Assembly: GCA_050084515.1 (NCBI GenBank)
Contig: CM114272.1
Span: 54,498,001 to 54,562,000 of the forward strand
From: Blasia pusilla
Lineage: Eukaryota > Marchantiophyta > Marchantiopsida > Blasiales
Reading direction: 5' to 3'
DNA: 64,000 bases
The notes under the pieces were generated by a model. It made no database searches, was not told where the DNA came from, and saw nothing but the letters and a program-made list of their open reading frames with translations. Of the stretch, positions 12,221-23,110 are shown piece by piece. Position 1 is the stretch's first letter, and each line of letters begins with the position of its first letter. The position numbers were made by a program, and so were the translations under genes.

Positions 12221-14123
12221 ACCTCAGAGCTTCCTCGAACAAGATCGACGTAGCTTGATCGTCCCAACCGGACGTCGACGATCCAAGCTGCTCTCGGAGC
12301 CATCTCCTGTCTTCGATCTCACGCGCATGCCCTTACCACTCCAATCCACGAAAGAAGGTGCTCCGAATGAACAACATCCTCTCCTCCATCCCATGCGCGC
12401 GCTCCTCCACCCGACCTTTGTATTCCTTCACAATCCACTCTCCTGTCAATGAACGAACGAACGTTCTCCACTCTTCCATGTCAAGGCTCGGCTAGTGCCG
12501 GCATTCTTTGTAAAGTCTGCCGACGGAGTTTTAAAATTTCTGAATGGATTTAAAGTTTACCGGGAGGACAGCTGGTGAGAAAAATCATCTGATCGGAAAC
12601 CAGCTCTTTAGAAAAAAAATTGACGGCAATTTTTAAGAAAATGTGTGGGAGAGTGCAATATCTCCCAACTAGTGAGGTGAATCCATGCTAGATTTCAAAA
12701 TCATTAGCTCTCTTCAACCATAAACGACTAGAAAAACGAAAAAAAAAAAACATACTTTAGGGTGGCTAAGAAAAAATAATTCGAATTTGATTGACACGGG
12801 TTGAATGGGGAGGAGGTATGAATGAGAAGGGGTTCGCTAATAATAAAATAGATCAAAATTTCAAACGTAGCATATTTCCTGGGTTAGAATGAGTATGCCG
12901 GCTGGCGCCTGACCTATTTCCATGGGACTAGGGTGTGGTGCTAGGGTAACAGGTACTTTAACTAGTTACAGACATTGTTTATGGCAATAATGGAATAAAA
13001 AACCACGCACCCAATGAATTTCTTGGAGGAGACATCATGGAGAAAACGGAAGACTTGTCATTTTCGCCGGGAAAGGCCGAATAATCATCTACTTACCGGG
13101 GATAACCGGAAGAGGCAAAAAGACCCATGGAAAAGTTGACTAGACTCATGAGGGGTCAGGAGAGAGCCGCCTGCTTTTAGAGAAAACCCAAAGGAATAAC
13201 CATGTGCCAGAAAAAACCTGGATAGAGGAAAAATACTAGCCGAGCCCTCAGTCCTATTCCCAAATTTGACTTTCGGCACATATCCACGATTCGTACACCT
13301 CTGAAACAACAAGAATCAGAGGGGTACACTCAAATTTCTCTTTATTCGAATTTAGGCTTGTGGGTCCGTTTCCCGTAGGACTCTCCGGGGTCCTATGAAT
13401 CAAAGCATTTTCCGTGAGAGAAATGAGGTCCATGAAATTCTCAACCTTGCAAATGGCAATATTACGATTCCGAACACCGAGGTTTCACTCAGCCTTAAAA
13501 TATTTTACGCTTATTAGGTGGTCCCAAGATGGCCAAGGATCCTATCCCATGCGGCCGAGGTCACCAGAGCCCAACCCGGGTTATGGATCAACAAGATCTG
13601 ACAGATGATAACGTGAAAGGACCCTGAATTGGAGTCACGGCGCTTGAAAGCAAGGCACAAGCTTTTGCGACTTTGCGCCCGATTCCATGGGCCCAAGATC
13701 CAGCTGCAACAGCCGGTGCACTCAGCCGGAACTTGCGGCTTTGCGCCGATTGCCAGCAAGTAACCCCGTAACTGAAATTAGGGATGTTGGTTACAGAAAT
13801 AGCAACCAAAATTAGGGATTTCGGTTTGAAAATAGCAACCGAAATTCCCCCCCCTCCCATCCCCTTCTCCTAACCTTCATAGCTAAAACTCCCTCATTTT
13901 TTTCCAACAGAAATTCCCCCTTCTTCTAACCTTTCCAACCGAAATTCCCTCTTTGGCCTTCCTCATCCCTCCTACAAAGCCATAAATATGGGCTCTTCTC
14001 CATATTATTTTACCTAGCCTCCTTCTACCTCTTTTCTTCCTCTCACTTTTGCTCTTCATTTAGTTTTTTTTTGTATTTTATGTGTTTTCTCCCTTATCTT
14101 TATATTATTACTATTTTTGAATC
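12221..14123. other. Intergenic stretch up to the Harbinger fragment
   Basis: No coding region is supported. At 13780-13860 there is a short direct repeat of a motif like AGCAACCGAAATT (also seen as AGCAACCAAAATT). This might be subterminal sequence of the adjacent Harbinger element, but no matching inverted end was found. Confidence 0.35.
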
Positions 14124-14498
14124 ATGGATGCCTTAGATTTTGAGAGTAGTCCTTATCTTGGAGCATCCATCGAACAAAAGGACGCTTGGAACTATTATCA
14201 TTCTTCTATAAGGATGTGTATGGAGAGAGCTTGTGGCTGACTAAAAGGGACATGGCGCATACTCAACCAACTCATTTACAAGCCCAACTTACAAACACTA
14301 CCAAAGATGATATTTGTTGCTTGTATTCTTCGTAATAATATGATAGACAAGGATGATCCTATTGTCGATGGTCTCATAGATCACTCCTCCTTGGGAGGGA
14401 TGCATGTTGCACGAGGTGATATCTTTCCTCCAAACAACGAAGTAACACATGATGGAAGGAGAAATCACGATGCTCTTTTCGAGCATGTCATGGATGCA
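14124..14498 (+). pseudogene. PIF/Harbinger transposase, C-terminal fragment, split by the chromovirus
   Basis: The frame reads the C-terminal part of a DDE_Tnp_4/HARBI1-type transposase: a region like YYHSS-RMC-ERA, then LKGTWRIL, and an RNNMID segment near the usual third catalytic position. It contains a TGA at 14238-14240 where the family has Arg (CGA), a change expected from cytosine deamination. It is cut at 14498 by the retrotransposon at 14499-19723. The frame resumes after the duplicated ATGCA at 19724-19728 and meets a stop at 19735-19737. The N-terminal half of the transposase is absent upstream. Confidence 0.75.
14494..14498. repeat. Target-site duplication ATGCA, left copy
   Basis: These five bases directly outside the left LTR match 19724-19728 outside the right LTR exactly. 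The pair marks the chromovirus insertion site in the Harbinger transposase frame. Confidence 0.9.
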
Positions 14499-14848
14499 TG
14501 TAACTCTCAAACTCACGGAACCACTCTAGAGTTGCTCAAAGGTAGAATGCCCCTCGAGACCTCTCCTCTTCCTTTATATACTTAGAGATAGATACAATGA
14601 ATATAAATTAGCTCTACCTGTCCTTATGCCACGTGTCCTACTCTCATAGCATGAGGGGATCTCCTTTGAACTCTAATGTCCCAACCTCATCTTCCTCAAC
14701 CTCATCCTTATCTTACTTTTCACCAACCTATGGCCCCACTCTCATCTTTATCTCATGTATCTTTTTTTTCTTTTTTTTGTTGATTCTTTCCCACTTATGC
14801 ACTTCACATAGATTCTAACTTAACTATGACTAACAAAGGATGGTTACA
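14499..14848 (-). repeat. 3' LTR of the chromovirus
   Basis: It begins TGTAAC and ends GGTTACA as read on the plus strand, so it has the usual TG...CA ends on the minus strand as well. It matches 19380-19723 along its length and has a related truncated copy at 34412-34712. Confidence 0.93.
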
Positions 14849-14863
14849 AACCTCCCCCCATTT
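14849..14863 (-). promoter_or_regulatory. Polypurine tract of the chromovirus
   Basis: On the minus strand this is AAATGGGGGGAGGTT immediately before the 3' LTR. A purine run abutting the LTR is the expected second-strand primer. Confidence 0.85.
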
Positions 14864-14889
14864 AAGACACAACGTCCTCGTTGTGAGAA

Positions 14890-15060
14890 CTTTCAAACTC
14901 TTGCACTATTAATGGTGCGTTGACCAAGTTGGCTAAGGGTTCCCATGTGGCCTTAAATAATGGATATCATTTCCATTCGAACAAGTATTCAACTCTTTGG
15001 TGATGAGCTCCTCGAGTGCGTTTCTTCAAGATACGTTCCACTTCAAATTCTTCATGATCT
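14890..15060 (-). pseudogene. Chromodomain at the integrase C-terminus
   Basis: The frame shows a VERIL motif, then YLFEWK, YPLFKATWEP and NLVNA, the usual order of a chromodomain. Chromovirus chromodomains bind modified histones and steer integration. A TGA at 14969-14967 replaces the residue after WK, truncating the domain in the middle of its aromatic core. Confidence 0.8.
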
Positions 15061-15341
15061 CCAACTATTTGAGGTAGTGGTGGAGTGAAAATATTATCCT
15101 CAAATCTGTTAGGGCGTGGAATAAACGGTCAAAGAAGATAAACATGAAACACATGATGGATTTTCATATGCATTGATAGGTCTAGCTTATACGCCATGGC
15201 GCCCATTTTTTGCATGATAGTAAAAGGCCCAATATAGCAAGGATTAAGCTTACGAACTTCTAGTAATGATAAATTGGTTGTTGATAACCAAACCTTGTTC
15301 CCTTCAAAAAACTCAATATCTCGACAATGAGCATCTGCATG

Positions 15342-16375
15342 TTATTTTTGTCGATTTTGGGCAATAGCCAACTTCTCCTTAGCAAGTTGAATCCCTTTCT
15401 GAATCTGGTCCACAAACTCATTAACTGCAGCTACTTTTGTAGGTTCCCTCATACTTCTCCCTATTCGAGTAAGACTAGAAGGAATTAAGGGATGCTCGCC
15501 ATGCATTAAAAAGAACGGTATGGCCTTAGTGGAAGAGGTCATGGAGTTATTGTATGAGATCCTCCAATGTTAAGGTGCGTAGCATATCCTCAATGGTACG
15601 GTTGGCCCTTTCAGTTTGTCCATCAGTTTGAGGATGATAAGCCGTAGACATGGCTAGTTTAGTTTGGAGCAATCCGAATAAAGCCTTCCAAAGTAAACTC
15701 GTGAAATGGGTTCCCCTATCAATGATAAGCACTTTAGGAAGACCATTATGGACAAATATTATCTCGATGTAGATCCTAGCTAACTCGGGTGCATTCACAG
15801 TCTTCTTAGTTGGACGAAGGTGTATCATCTTGCTTAGTCTATCCACAAAGACTACAATAGAGTCATATCCCGGGATCGTACATGGTAGCTCATAAATAAT
15901 ATCCATAGTGACTTATTCCCAATATTTTTGAGATATTAGGATGAGGTGTAACAATCCTGCTGGTTTTTTGTTACTAGCATTGATTTCTTTATAAATCCTA
16001 CAACTCCTTATATATACGTCAACATATATCTTCTCTCATTTTGGGCGAATAATATGCCCGTTGTAATCCCTCTAAGGTTTTTTCAGCTCCCATATGACCC
16101 GCAATGACGGTGTCGTGAGCTTCAGAAAATGCTTGAGTGCGTAACTGTGGATCTTGTGGGATCCATACTTTACTTTTATGGAAAACTAATCCTTGAGCCT
16201 TGTGTACGTTGTTGGCGTGAATAGCAATTGCAATTTCTTCATCCTCCTTTGTGGCTTTGGATAACTTTTTCCACCAACTAAAGTGAATCTTCATTTCAGA
16301 CATATTATTCATATGTGATACACAAGTTAGGGGGTCTTCCAACTGCTTACTTCCTTCCACATAGACAATTTTCAT
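15342..16375 (-). pseudogene. Gypsy integrase, zinc region and DDE core
   Basis: Two frames (16375-16019 and 15906-15547) carry the integrase, and 15542-15342 its C-terminal extension. The first includes a histidine-rich zinc-binding segment (AHDTVIAGHMG). The second has VDRLSKM, IDRGTHFTS and AYHPQTDGQTERANR, the strands around the catalytic Asp, Asp and Glu of Ty3/gypsy integrases. The first catalytic Asp lies at the very start of the second frame (MDIIYELP). Stops between the frames make it inactive. Confidence 0.85.
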
Positions 16376-16399
16376 GGTGAATTATTGTTGTCATTTCTG

Positions 16400-17648
16400 C
16401 CCATCGAGAGCTCCACCACAAACTCCTTCTCGCCCAAGTAATGTTTCTAATTCTTGGTTGCCAACACAATAACAAGTTTTTTTCTCTTAGTTATGTGGTA
16501 GTTTTGCTCCGTTGGCAATAGCTTGCAAGAAAAGAAGGCAATAGGATGCCATCCATCCTCCCATTCTTGTTGTAGTACTCTTCCAATGCTAGTACCTTAA
16601 GCATATATGGCCAATTTGATGGTCCGATTAGGGTCATACCACTTTAAAATAGGGGCTTTGATCAAGGCATCCTTTAATGATTGAAAAGCAATCTCTTGTG
16701 ATGTGCCCCAATTCCATTTTGTCCTTTCCCTAGTAAAGCCGTCAAGGATTGTGCAATTTAAGCAAAAGCTTTGACAAATCTTCGATACAATCCTGTTAAC
16801 CCTAGAAAACTCTTCAATTGAGTTTGATCCTCAAGTGCACTCCACTTTGGATCGCTTCTACCTTCTCACTCATCACTTGAATGCCTTTTGCGCTTACTTG
16901 ATGCCCTAGATAATCAACTTCTGTCTTACCGAACTCACATTTTGAAGCTTTAGCATACAACTTATTATCTCTTAGAATTTGAAGGACTTCTCATAGATGA
17001 TTTATATGCTCCTCTATGATTTTACTATAGACTTAGATATCATCTAAGAATACAATGACAGACTTCTCTAAATATGGACGAAAGATATCATTCATTAGGC
17101 CCATAAAGGTTGCAGGTGGATCAGTAAGATCAAATGGCATGACTAAGTATTTAAAATCTCCATACTAAGTACGAAAAGCAGTCTTGGGCACATCTTCATC
17201 CGCAATTCAAATTTGGTTGTAGCCACTTCTAAGGTCAAGTTTGGGAAGTATTTTGCTCCTTGTAGCTGGTCGAGCAAATCATCCATTCTTGATAATGGCT
17301 TTTGTTTTTTTTTACTGTTTGTTGATTCAATATTCGATAGTCGATACAGAGTCGCATGCTTCGATCCTTCTTTTTCACAAAAAGGACAGGGGATCCATAT
17401 GGAGAGACGCTTGGTTGGATGAAGCCTTTCTGCAACATCTCCTCCACTTGGGCTTTGCATTCTTCTAATTCCCTTGGAACTAAGCGGTAAGGAGCCTTAC
17501 ATGGTAGTGGGCTTCTTGAAAGGACCTCAATCTTGTGGTCTACCCTCCATTTGGGTGGTAACCCTGATGATAAATCATTTGGGAATATATCTTTATATTC
17601 CTCCAATACTTCTCTCAACTCGTTTGGTACTTCTGAATATTTTTTCAA
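16400..17648 (-). pseudogene. Gypsy reverse transcriptase and RNase H, frameshifted
   Basis: The frame from 17648 begins the polymerase: [12 protein letters not shown], then [12 protein letters not shown] and MRLCIDYR. A shift near 17330 moves the finger region to another frame. The catalytic motif FLDD is visible at about 17052-17038. The RNase H portion at 16400-16900 is broken by stops and only partly readable. Confidence 0.85.
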
Positions 17649-17974
17649 ACCATCATCATCTCTTATTAAACCTAGAAAACATACATCTTGATGTTTGATG
17701 GTGATTTTCCTTATTACATATAGGGATAGGGTTCTAGGATGTGATCTGACTCTATTTGACGTAAAGCTTCCACTCTCGGGTCTTCACAACTTTTTTTTCT
17801 CCAATCTACCTATGGATTATACTATTCCATCCAAGGCAGTCCCAAGATAACATCATAACGTGCTAATCTAATGACCTTCATCTTCAACTCTTCCTGATAC
17901 TTTCCTATCCTCAACTCTACCCTTCGAGGAAGCTTCTCAATATTTTTTGTTTTCCCGTTTGGAAATTCTACCTC

Positions 17975-18235
17975 TTATTTTTTATCCCTCTCCAAAGCTA
18001 AGCCCAATTTCATAGTTATGGCTCTTAAAAGGAAGTTTTCTGTTGCACCAGGATCAATCAACACTCTAACTTGGGATCCTTCTACTTCCCCATCTATAAC
18101 AATGAGATGCGTTTCTCCTCTCTTCAAACCATTTACCTCCACATGTTTGTGTTGATCCTCGCCTTTCCTTCTTTTGTTAGAACCAGTATATCCGCGAGGT
18201 ACGATTATTGGTGGTTGGCATTTTCGTGAGGTCAA
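17975..18235 (-). pseudogene. Retroviral-type aspartic protease of the chromovirus
   Basis: The frame contains HLIVIDGEVEG followed by VRVLIDPGATENF. The usual active-site triad of this family is Asp-Ser/Thr-Gly. Here it reads Asp-Pro-Gly, so the enzyme is probably inactive. Confidence 0.75.
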
Positions 18236-19040
18236 CCTTCTTCGTCATCTTCCTTCATATATCCTCCTCCAAGATGATTAAGAGGGCGATGATATGGCCT
18301 ATTTCTAAGCCTACGAAGACGAAAATTCATTGCTTTATGACCATATCTACCACACTCAAAACATTGGCGTGTATCTCTTCGGACTTCGAATTCTCTCCCT
18401 CCTCTAAGAACCCTGACTTCGTCGGTTCGAGAAGAAATCCCTTGTATATCGAGGTTCCAATCTCTCTCCATTGGCACCCTTCCATTATGCCTTCGTGGCG
18501 CATAACCATCTCGTGCTTGAAGGTTACCCAACTCCATGGATGTGGGTCCGTAGTGGTTGTTCATGGAAGAAACCACTTCTCCTCCTCCTTCGTACACATT
18601 TGTCATACGTTGGACACATGCAATTATTCATTGATATCTTTTGGGTTGTATCGAATCACCTCTTGACGCACCTTCCTCTTCAAACCTCTCTTGAAGAAAT
18701 CAAGAGTTTCTGGCCCACTCATATCGCAAATTTGTATGTGCAAGTCACGAAACTCTTCGATGTAGTCCTCCACAGTACCTTTCTGCTCCATTCGCCACAA
18801 TTTCATTCTAGCAGTGAGGATTGGATCCACTACTTGGAAATTTTGCAGTAGCCCTTGCTTCATTTCGATCCAAGTGATTTGTTGAGTTGTTTCAATCAAG
18901 GATCTCTCCCATCCTTGATACCATGTCAATGCTCGATCGGTTAACCCAGATCTTAAGAACATCCCTGCAATATGATCATTAATGTTGAAAAGGGATAAAT
19001 GGATTTCCATCCAAGTGATCCAACCCTCTAATACCCTCAT
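18232..19040 (-). pseudogene. Gag of the chromovirus with a damaged zinc knuckle
   Basis: 19040-18624 encodes the retrotransposon gag core (ALTWYQGWE, DYIEEFRDLHIQ, FKRGLK). A second frame, 18606-18232, carries the nucleocapsid CCHC motif as CFECGRYGHKAMNF, in which the fourth ligand is Asn in place of Cys. The two frames are separated by a stop or shift near 18615. Confidence 0.85.
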
Positions 19041-19367
19041 GGCTCGACTTCGTTTGTACGGTTCTACCTTGCATGCCTTTTCATTTTCAATATCAATGAT
19101 GCTTGAGTATTCATCTCCATCACTCTTTGTGTTGCTTGGGCCTGCAATGCTCGTGCCCTTAAGGTTTCCTCATTCTCCCCAAAAGTCACGACACTCGCGG
19201 TTTCCATCTCCATCCCACCTTTCGGAAGAACTCTTTCTCTCTCTAATCTAACAACCTATCAACAGCCACTTCCAGCCTCTAATAACCTATTTAACTCTCG
19301 ATAGTGTATCATTACTTGATCATCCTTCCAAGAGGGGTAATCCACTCTCGTTGGAAGAGCAACCTTG

Positions 19368-19379
19368 TTCTGATACCAT
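19368..19379 (-). promoter_or_regulatory. Primer-binding site for initiator Met-tRNA
   Basis: Directly inside the 5' LTR the minus strand reads TGGTATCAGAAC, one base from the standard plant site TGGTATCAGAGC complementary to the initiator Met-tRNA 3' end. Confidence 0.88.
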
Positions 19380-19723
19380 TGTAACTCTCTAGGTCACGGA
19401 ACCACTTTAGAGTTGCTCAAAGGTAGAATATCCCTCGAGGCCTCTCCTCTTCCTTTATATACTTAGAGATAGATACAATGAAGACAAATTAGCTCTACCT
19501 ATCCTTATGCCACGTGTCCTAGTCTCATAGCATGAGAAGGTCTCCTTTGGACTCTAATGTCCCAACCTCATCTTCCTCAACCTTATCCTTATCTTACTTT
19601 TCACCAACCTATGGCCCCACTCTCATCTTTATCTCATGTATCTTATCTTTCTCTTTTTGGTTGATTCTTTCCCAGTCATGTTATAGATTCTAACTTAACT
19701 ATGACTAACAAAGGATGGTTACA
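19380..19723 (-). repeat. 5' LTR of the chromovirus
   Basis: 344 bp with TG...CA ends, homologous over its length to 14499-14848. The primer-binding site abuts its inner end and the target duplication ATGCA (19724-19728) its outer end. Confidence 0.93.
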
Positions 19724-20332
19724 ATGCAACTCTATAGTAATATCAATAAAGTTGTATGATTACATATGTGCACCAAAGTTTATGACTTGTCTCACTGTGG
19801 AAGATCTCACAATCTTCCTTCAAAACTCCTACTAATGACAAGAGATAATGCTTTGGAGACCATTGTGAAAGCATCTACATTCTGTTGCAGGACTTTTAAT
19901 TCCAATTTTCGCTGCTCTGTATTCTATTTTAGGACTTGTAATTCCAATTTCCGCATCTTTGCCCATGATCTATAACATCAACTATGGAATGAGTGGATTG
20001 CTGCATAGCTTGGCCCGAAAAGCTTCTTTGTCGACGTTTACCTCTAATCCCAGTACCAAGGCTCCTCTTTTTCACTGTTCCCTCTTTAGTTACAGAGGCG
20101 TTGCACGTCCTCGAGTCTGCATTAACACAACAAAAGTCATTACTTAAACTGATAACATCTCATTCATGTGAAAACCATTGGAACATACATAAACACATTA
20201 AAGACAAAAGACACAAAAAAGGGTATTATAAGTACCTTGAATAGGAGGAGAGGATGGTGGTGGATTGGTAGACATCCCTTTTAGACCCATTGGGGTCTCA
20301 ATGGCTCTTCCTCTATATTATCAAACAACGAA
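19724..20332. other. Continuation of the Harbinger-derived sequence and unassigned DNA
   Basis: After the duplicated ATGCA the transposase frame reaches a stop at 19735-19737. The remaining DNA is AT-rich with short frames only. It may be the 3' part of the Harbinger element, but no terminal inverted repeat was located. Confidence 0.4.
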
Positions 20333-20720
20333 TTAGTACCATCCCAGATATTCTTCACATGTAATGTTAAGCAACAAAGAAACATTAGCAATGACATTGA
20401 TGTACCTCACGTCACGAGGATCGTGTATGATAGTGATAGGTAGAGTTTCTATTGTATTTGAAGTTTCCTCCTCCACTAGGTATCCATAAGTACCTCTAAG
20501 GTCACTATTAAGATCAGGAATAAGAGAAGTATCAAAGCTTCGTACTCCCATGCTCTCTGGATCCACGTCTTTCCGCTTATGAAGCCAATCTACTATATCC
20601 TTATAGAACATCTCTTCAAAGGTTGAAGGTAGACCTTGATTATTTTGATATTTTTCGACATAGGTGTGTCAAAAAAGGATAATTCCTCACTCCCTACATT
20701 ACGTTCCCAATCATGAATCT
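20333..20720 (-). CDS. Unidentified spliced ORF, probably transposon-associated
   Basis: A 92-codon frame (20611-20333) continues upstream in an overlapping region that starts after a TTTTCAG acceptor near 20710 (IHDWERNVGSEELSFF). A further possible exon at about 20850-20778 contains an acidic DDDCVILDS stretch resembling a SUMO-interacting motif. I do not recognise the family. Its position beside Harbinger debris suggests an accessory ORF of that element, which in this superfamily is often divergently transcribed. Stops prevent a single continuous frame. Confidence 0.3.
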
Positions 20721-21133
20721 GAAAATGACATGAGTGTTAGATCTACAAAATGAACCATGTAATCAACTTGTCCTTTTGTTGTGGTACTTGAGAGTCAAGT
20801 ATGACACAATCATCATCTACAAGACTTGCTTGCTAAAATGAGAAACACACAAAATGAGAGTACTAAAATTTTCAGTAATGAAAAGTAAGAGATAGAGCTA
20901 TCGGAATTTACATAATGCAAATTATTATAAACATTTATAGTAATTAAAATGAGTACCTATATAAGTAGATTTTTACTCTAGCTCTCTCTTCTCTACCTTG
21001 CAAGTCTCTACTGACAGAATTTAAAAAAATAAATGAATTTATAAAAAATTGCATTCAATTTCTCAAAAGAAAAGGTTGATAATACGTATACCTTGTCCGT
21101 ATTACAGATGTAGTCTCACTTGAAAAACCTGAA

Positions 21134-21423
21134 ATGCATAAAATAAATCTGGTGACTTTCTTTGTTGCTTGATGTGATTGTTTGGCTAAAGCGGAAATTC
21201 TCAAAAAACATATTTGATATTAAAAGTTTCTTACTTGTGAAAATCATCACCTACAAACGTACATGCCCTTCTTGCACGTAAATGCATAAAAAAATCTGGT
21301 GACTTTCTTTGTTGCTTGATGTGATTGTTTGGCTGAAGCAAAAATTCTCAGAAAACTTATCTGATCTTAAATTTTTCTTACTTGCAAAAGTCATCACCTA
21401 CAAACGTACATGCCCTTATTGCA
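21134..21423. repeat. Tandem duplication, 148-bp unit, two copies
   Basis: Copy 1 starts at 21134 and copy 2 at 21282, both beginning ATGCATAAA. They share the segment around GGTGACTTTCTTTGTTGC and end near CTACAAACGTACATGCCC. A few substitutions separate them. No coding function is evident. Confidence 0.85.
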
Positions 21424-21669
21424 GATATTCAAGTTTGTGAGCACAGAGATATGATATCACGCCACTCAATAGCAAGATCAACTATGGCCATGACATCTAT
21501 TGAATTGCATCCGACCTGGCGTTGGCTCTACGGTTCAAACCTTCACAGCAATCAGACAGTAACAGGAACTTTGCATGGCATTATTTTTAGTTCAGTCGGC
21601 GCCAGAAGTTTTAGCTGAGGAATCAAAGAAGAACAAAAACTCTACGGACAAGGACTAGAGTGTCCTTGG

Positions 21670-21866
21670 CAGTATTATCTCGAGTTTTGATTCAAAAGAG
21701 ATGAAAAAGTTGGCAAGAATGCTTCCTAAAGCATATTTGAAGAGTGCAAGGGGTGTGATGAAAACTCTAAGAGAGTCTTTTACTGGAGATTCCAAGCTTA
21801 GTGAAGTCGAGTTCAAGAGGAATGTGGACTCTTCCAAAGAAGCCATTCGTGATTATGTTGCCAACT
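21670..21866 (+). pseudogene. Protein-coding fragment, possibly Psb27-like
   Basis: The plus strand reads an open segment with the features KEMKKLARMLPKAYLKSARG, VMKTLRESF and SSKEAIRDYVAN, then a TAG at 21867. The helical pattern and the spacing of the two helices resemble thylakoid-lumen Psb27-type proteins, but I cannot confirm it. No complete gene surrounds it. A shadow frame exists on the minus strand. It looks like one exon of a host gene carried into this repeat-rich patch. Confidence 0.3.
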
Positions 21867-21992
21867 AGGGAGTGTCCATTGTAGTTTCTACAGAGGTGAG
21901 ATTTGCTCCCAAAGTTATCCACATTGTAATTTCGACAGGAAATTGTGGACATACAAATGAATTGCACTATCGATTTGGTTGATTTCAAGGTT

Positions 21993-22074
21993 AGCCCATT
22001 GATGCAAAGGGTATATATCCACATTCTCCAATGTGCACATGGTGGAGAACAATCAAAGATCCATGATGTGATTG
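21993..22074. repeat. 82-bp segment identical to 62980-63061
   Basis: Both copies run from AGCCCATTGATGC to ATGATGTGATTG in the same orientation without a single difference. The flanking sequences are unrelated. Confidence 0.95.
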
Positions 22075-22078
22075 ACAA

Positions 22079-22708
22079 TGTTGGTGGTTCAGCTCTTATT
22101 GGTCGAGCGCATGGAATTAGTTAGCGGCAGTAAGCCCAATATCTTGTTAACGATTTCAACAATTTTTTTCCTGATACTAGTGATCATGATCACTCAGGAG
22201 GCAAATGTCTTTTGTTTGTGTGACTAGCATTCAATGTAGTGACATATCTGATGAGGATCCAAAGCATGGTGGGTGATTCTCAAAGGATTCTTACGAAGCT
22301 CTCGAAAAGACACTGTGTGTGCTTGGCAAATTCTACTCTAAGAAAGGGCCTAGGGAAATGTCTCGAGCACCTGCTTGCTTGAGCCTTCTGGAATTGTTGG
22401 TGGTTCAACTCTTATTGGTCGAGTGTGTGGAATTAGTTAGCGGCAACAAGCCCACTATCTTGTTAACGATTTGAACATTTTTTTTTCCTGATACTAGTGA
22501 TCATGATAACTTAGGAGGCAAAAGTCTTTTGTTTTTGTGACTAGCATTCAATGCAATGACATATCTGACGAGGATCCAATGTTGGGTGATTCTCGTAGGA
22601 CTCTTACGAAGGTCTCGAAAAGGCATTGCGTGTGCTTAGAAAATTCTACTCTAAGAAAGGGCCTAGGGCAGTGCTTCCAACACCTGCTTGCTTGAGCATT
22701 CTAGAATT
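22079..22708. repeat. Tandem duplication, about 315-bp unit, two copies
   Basis: Copy 1 covers 22079-22394 and copy 2 covers 22395-22708. Each starts TGTTGGTGGTTCA and ends near TGCTTGCTTGAGC. Substitutions and small indels separate the copies, so the duplication is not recent. I found no continuous frame common to both. Confidence 0.9.
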
Positions 22709-22829
22709 CGAGGATTGGCATAAACAAACATTTTGAATGATTCTACCGTCTCATAAAAAGATTCGTGAAGAGACGCAAGAACAAAGGGAAATCTATATCC
22801 TATCATCAAGCTGTGATTGAGCATAAGGC

Positions 22830-23110
22830 TACGATCATTCCAATAACTTGGAGCATCCTTCCGCGAGCTGAGCTAGCATTATGAGCCGCATTTTGCTTCA
22901 TCCAGTTGGCATGAGCAATGAAAGATGGCAAGAGCTGTGATGCAATAGCCAAGACGGTGTTGCCCCTAAGAGCAATTGCGAGCATGTCAAGGCATTCTTG
23001 CCCCACCTCATAATTTCTAGTTTCCCCAACATCTTCGTCCTTGCTGTCAGATGCATGCCAAGATGGCTCATCCTTGATATGAAGAAGCATCTTCATAAGA
23101 GTCCCAAACA
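22830..23110 (-). pseudogene. Importin-5 (karyopherin beta 3) fragment
   Basis: The minus strand encodes a piece of an importin-beta-type nuclear transport receptor: IKDEPSWHASDSKDEDVGET, NYEVGQECLDMLAIAL, then IASQLLPSFIA. This order is characteristic of the HEAT-repeat region of IPO5/KPNB3. After the AAH segment the reading continues as LAQLAEGCSK in another frame, so a one-base shift is present. No other importin exons lie nearby. It is a stranded exon or processed fragment, not a working gene. Confidence 0.75.

Larger units (their letters stand above)
14499..19723 (-). mobile_element. Ty3/gypsy chromovirus, 5225 bp, full length but decayed
   Basis: The element reads on the minus strand: 5' LTR (19380-19723), initiator-Met primer-binding site, gag, protease, reverse transcriptase, integrase, chromodomain, polypurine tract, 3' LTR (14499-14848). 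A perfect ATGCA duplication flanks it. The two LTRs differ at roughly twenty or more positions by eye, so the insertion is old. Stops and frame changes interrupt the polyprotein, so it cannot be autonomous. Confidence 0.93.

Noticed and set aside
12646-12680. GGGAGAGTGC followed by a hairpin and CTAGT
   Set aside because: It shares a few bases with the Helitron-like family, but the spacing of hairpin to CTAG is too short and the 5' end is missing.
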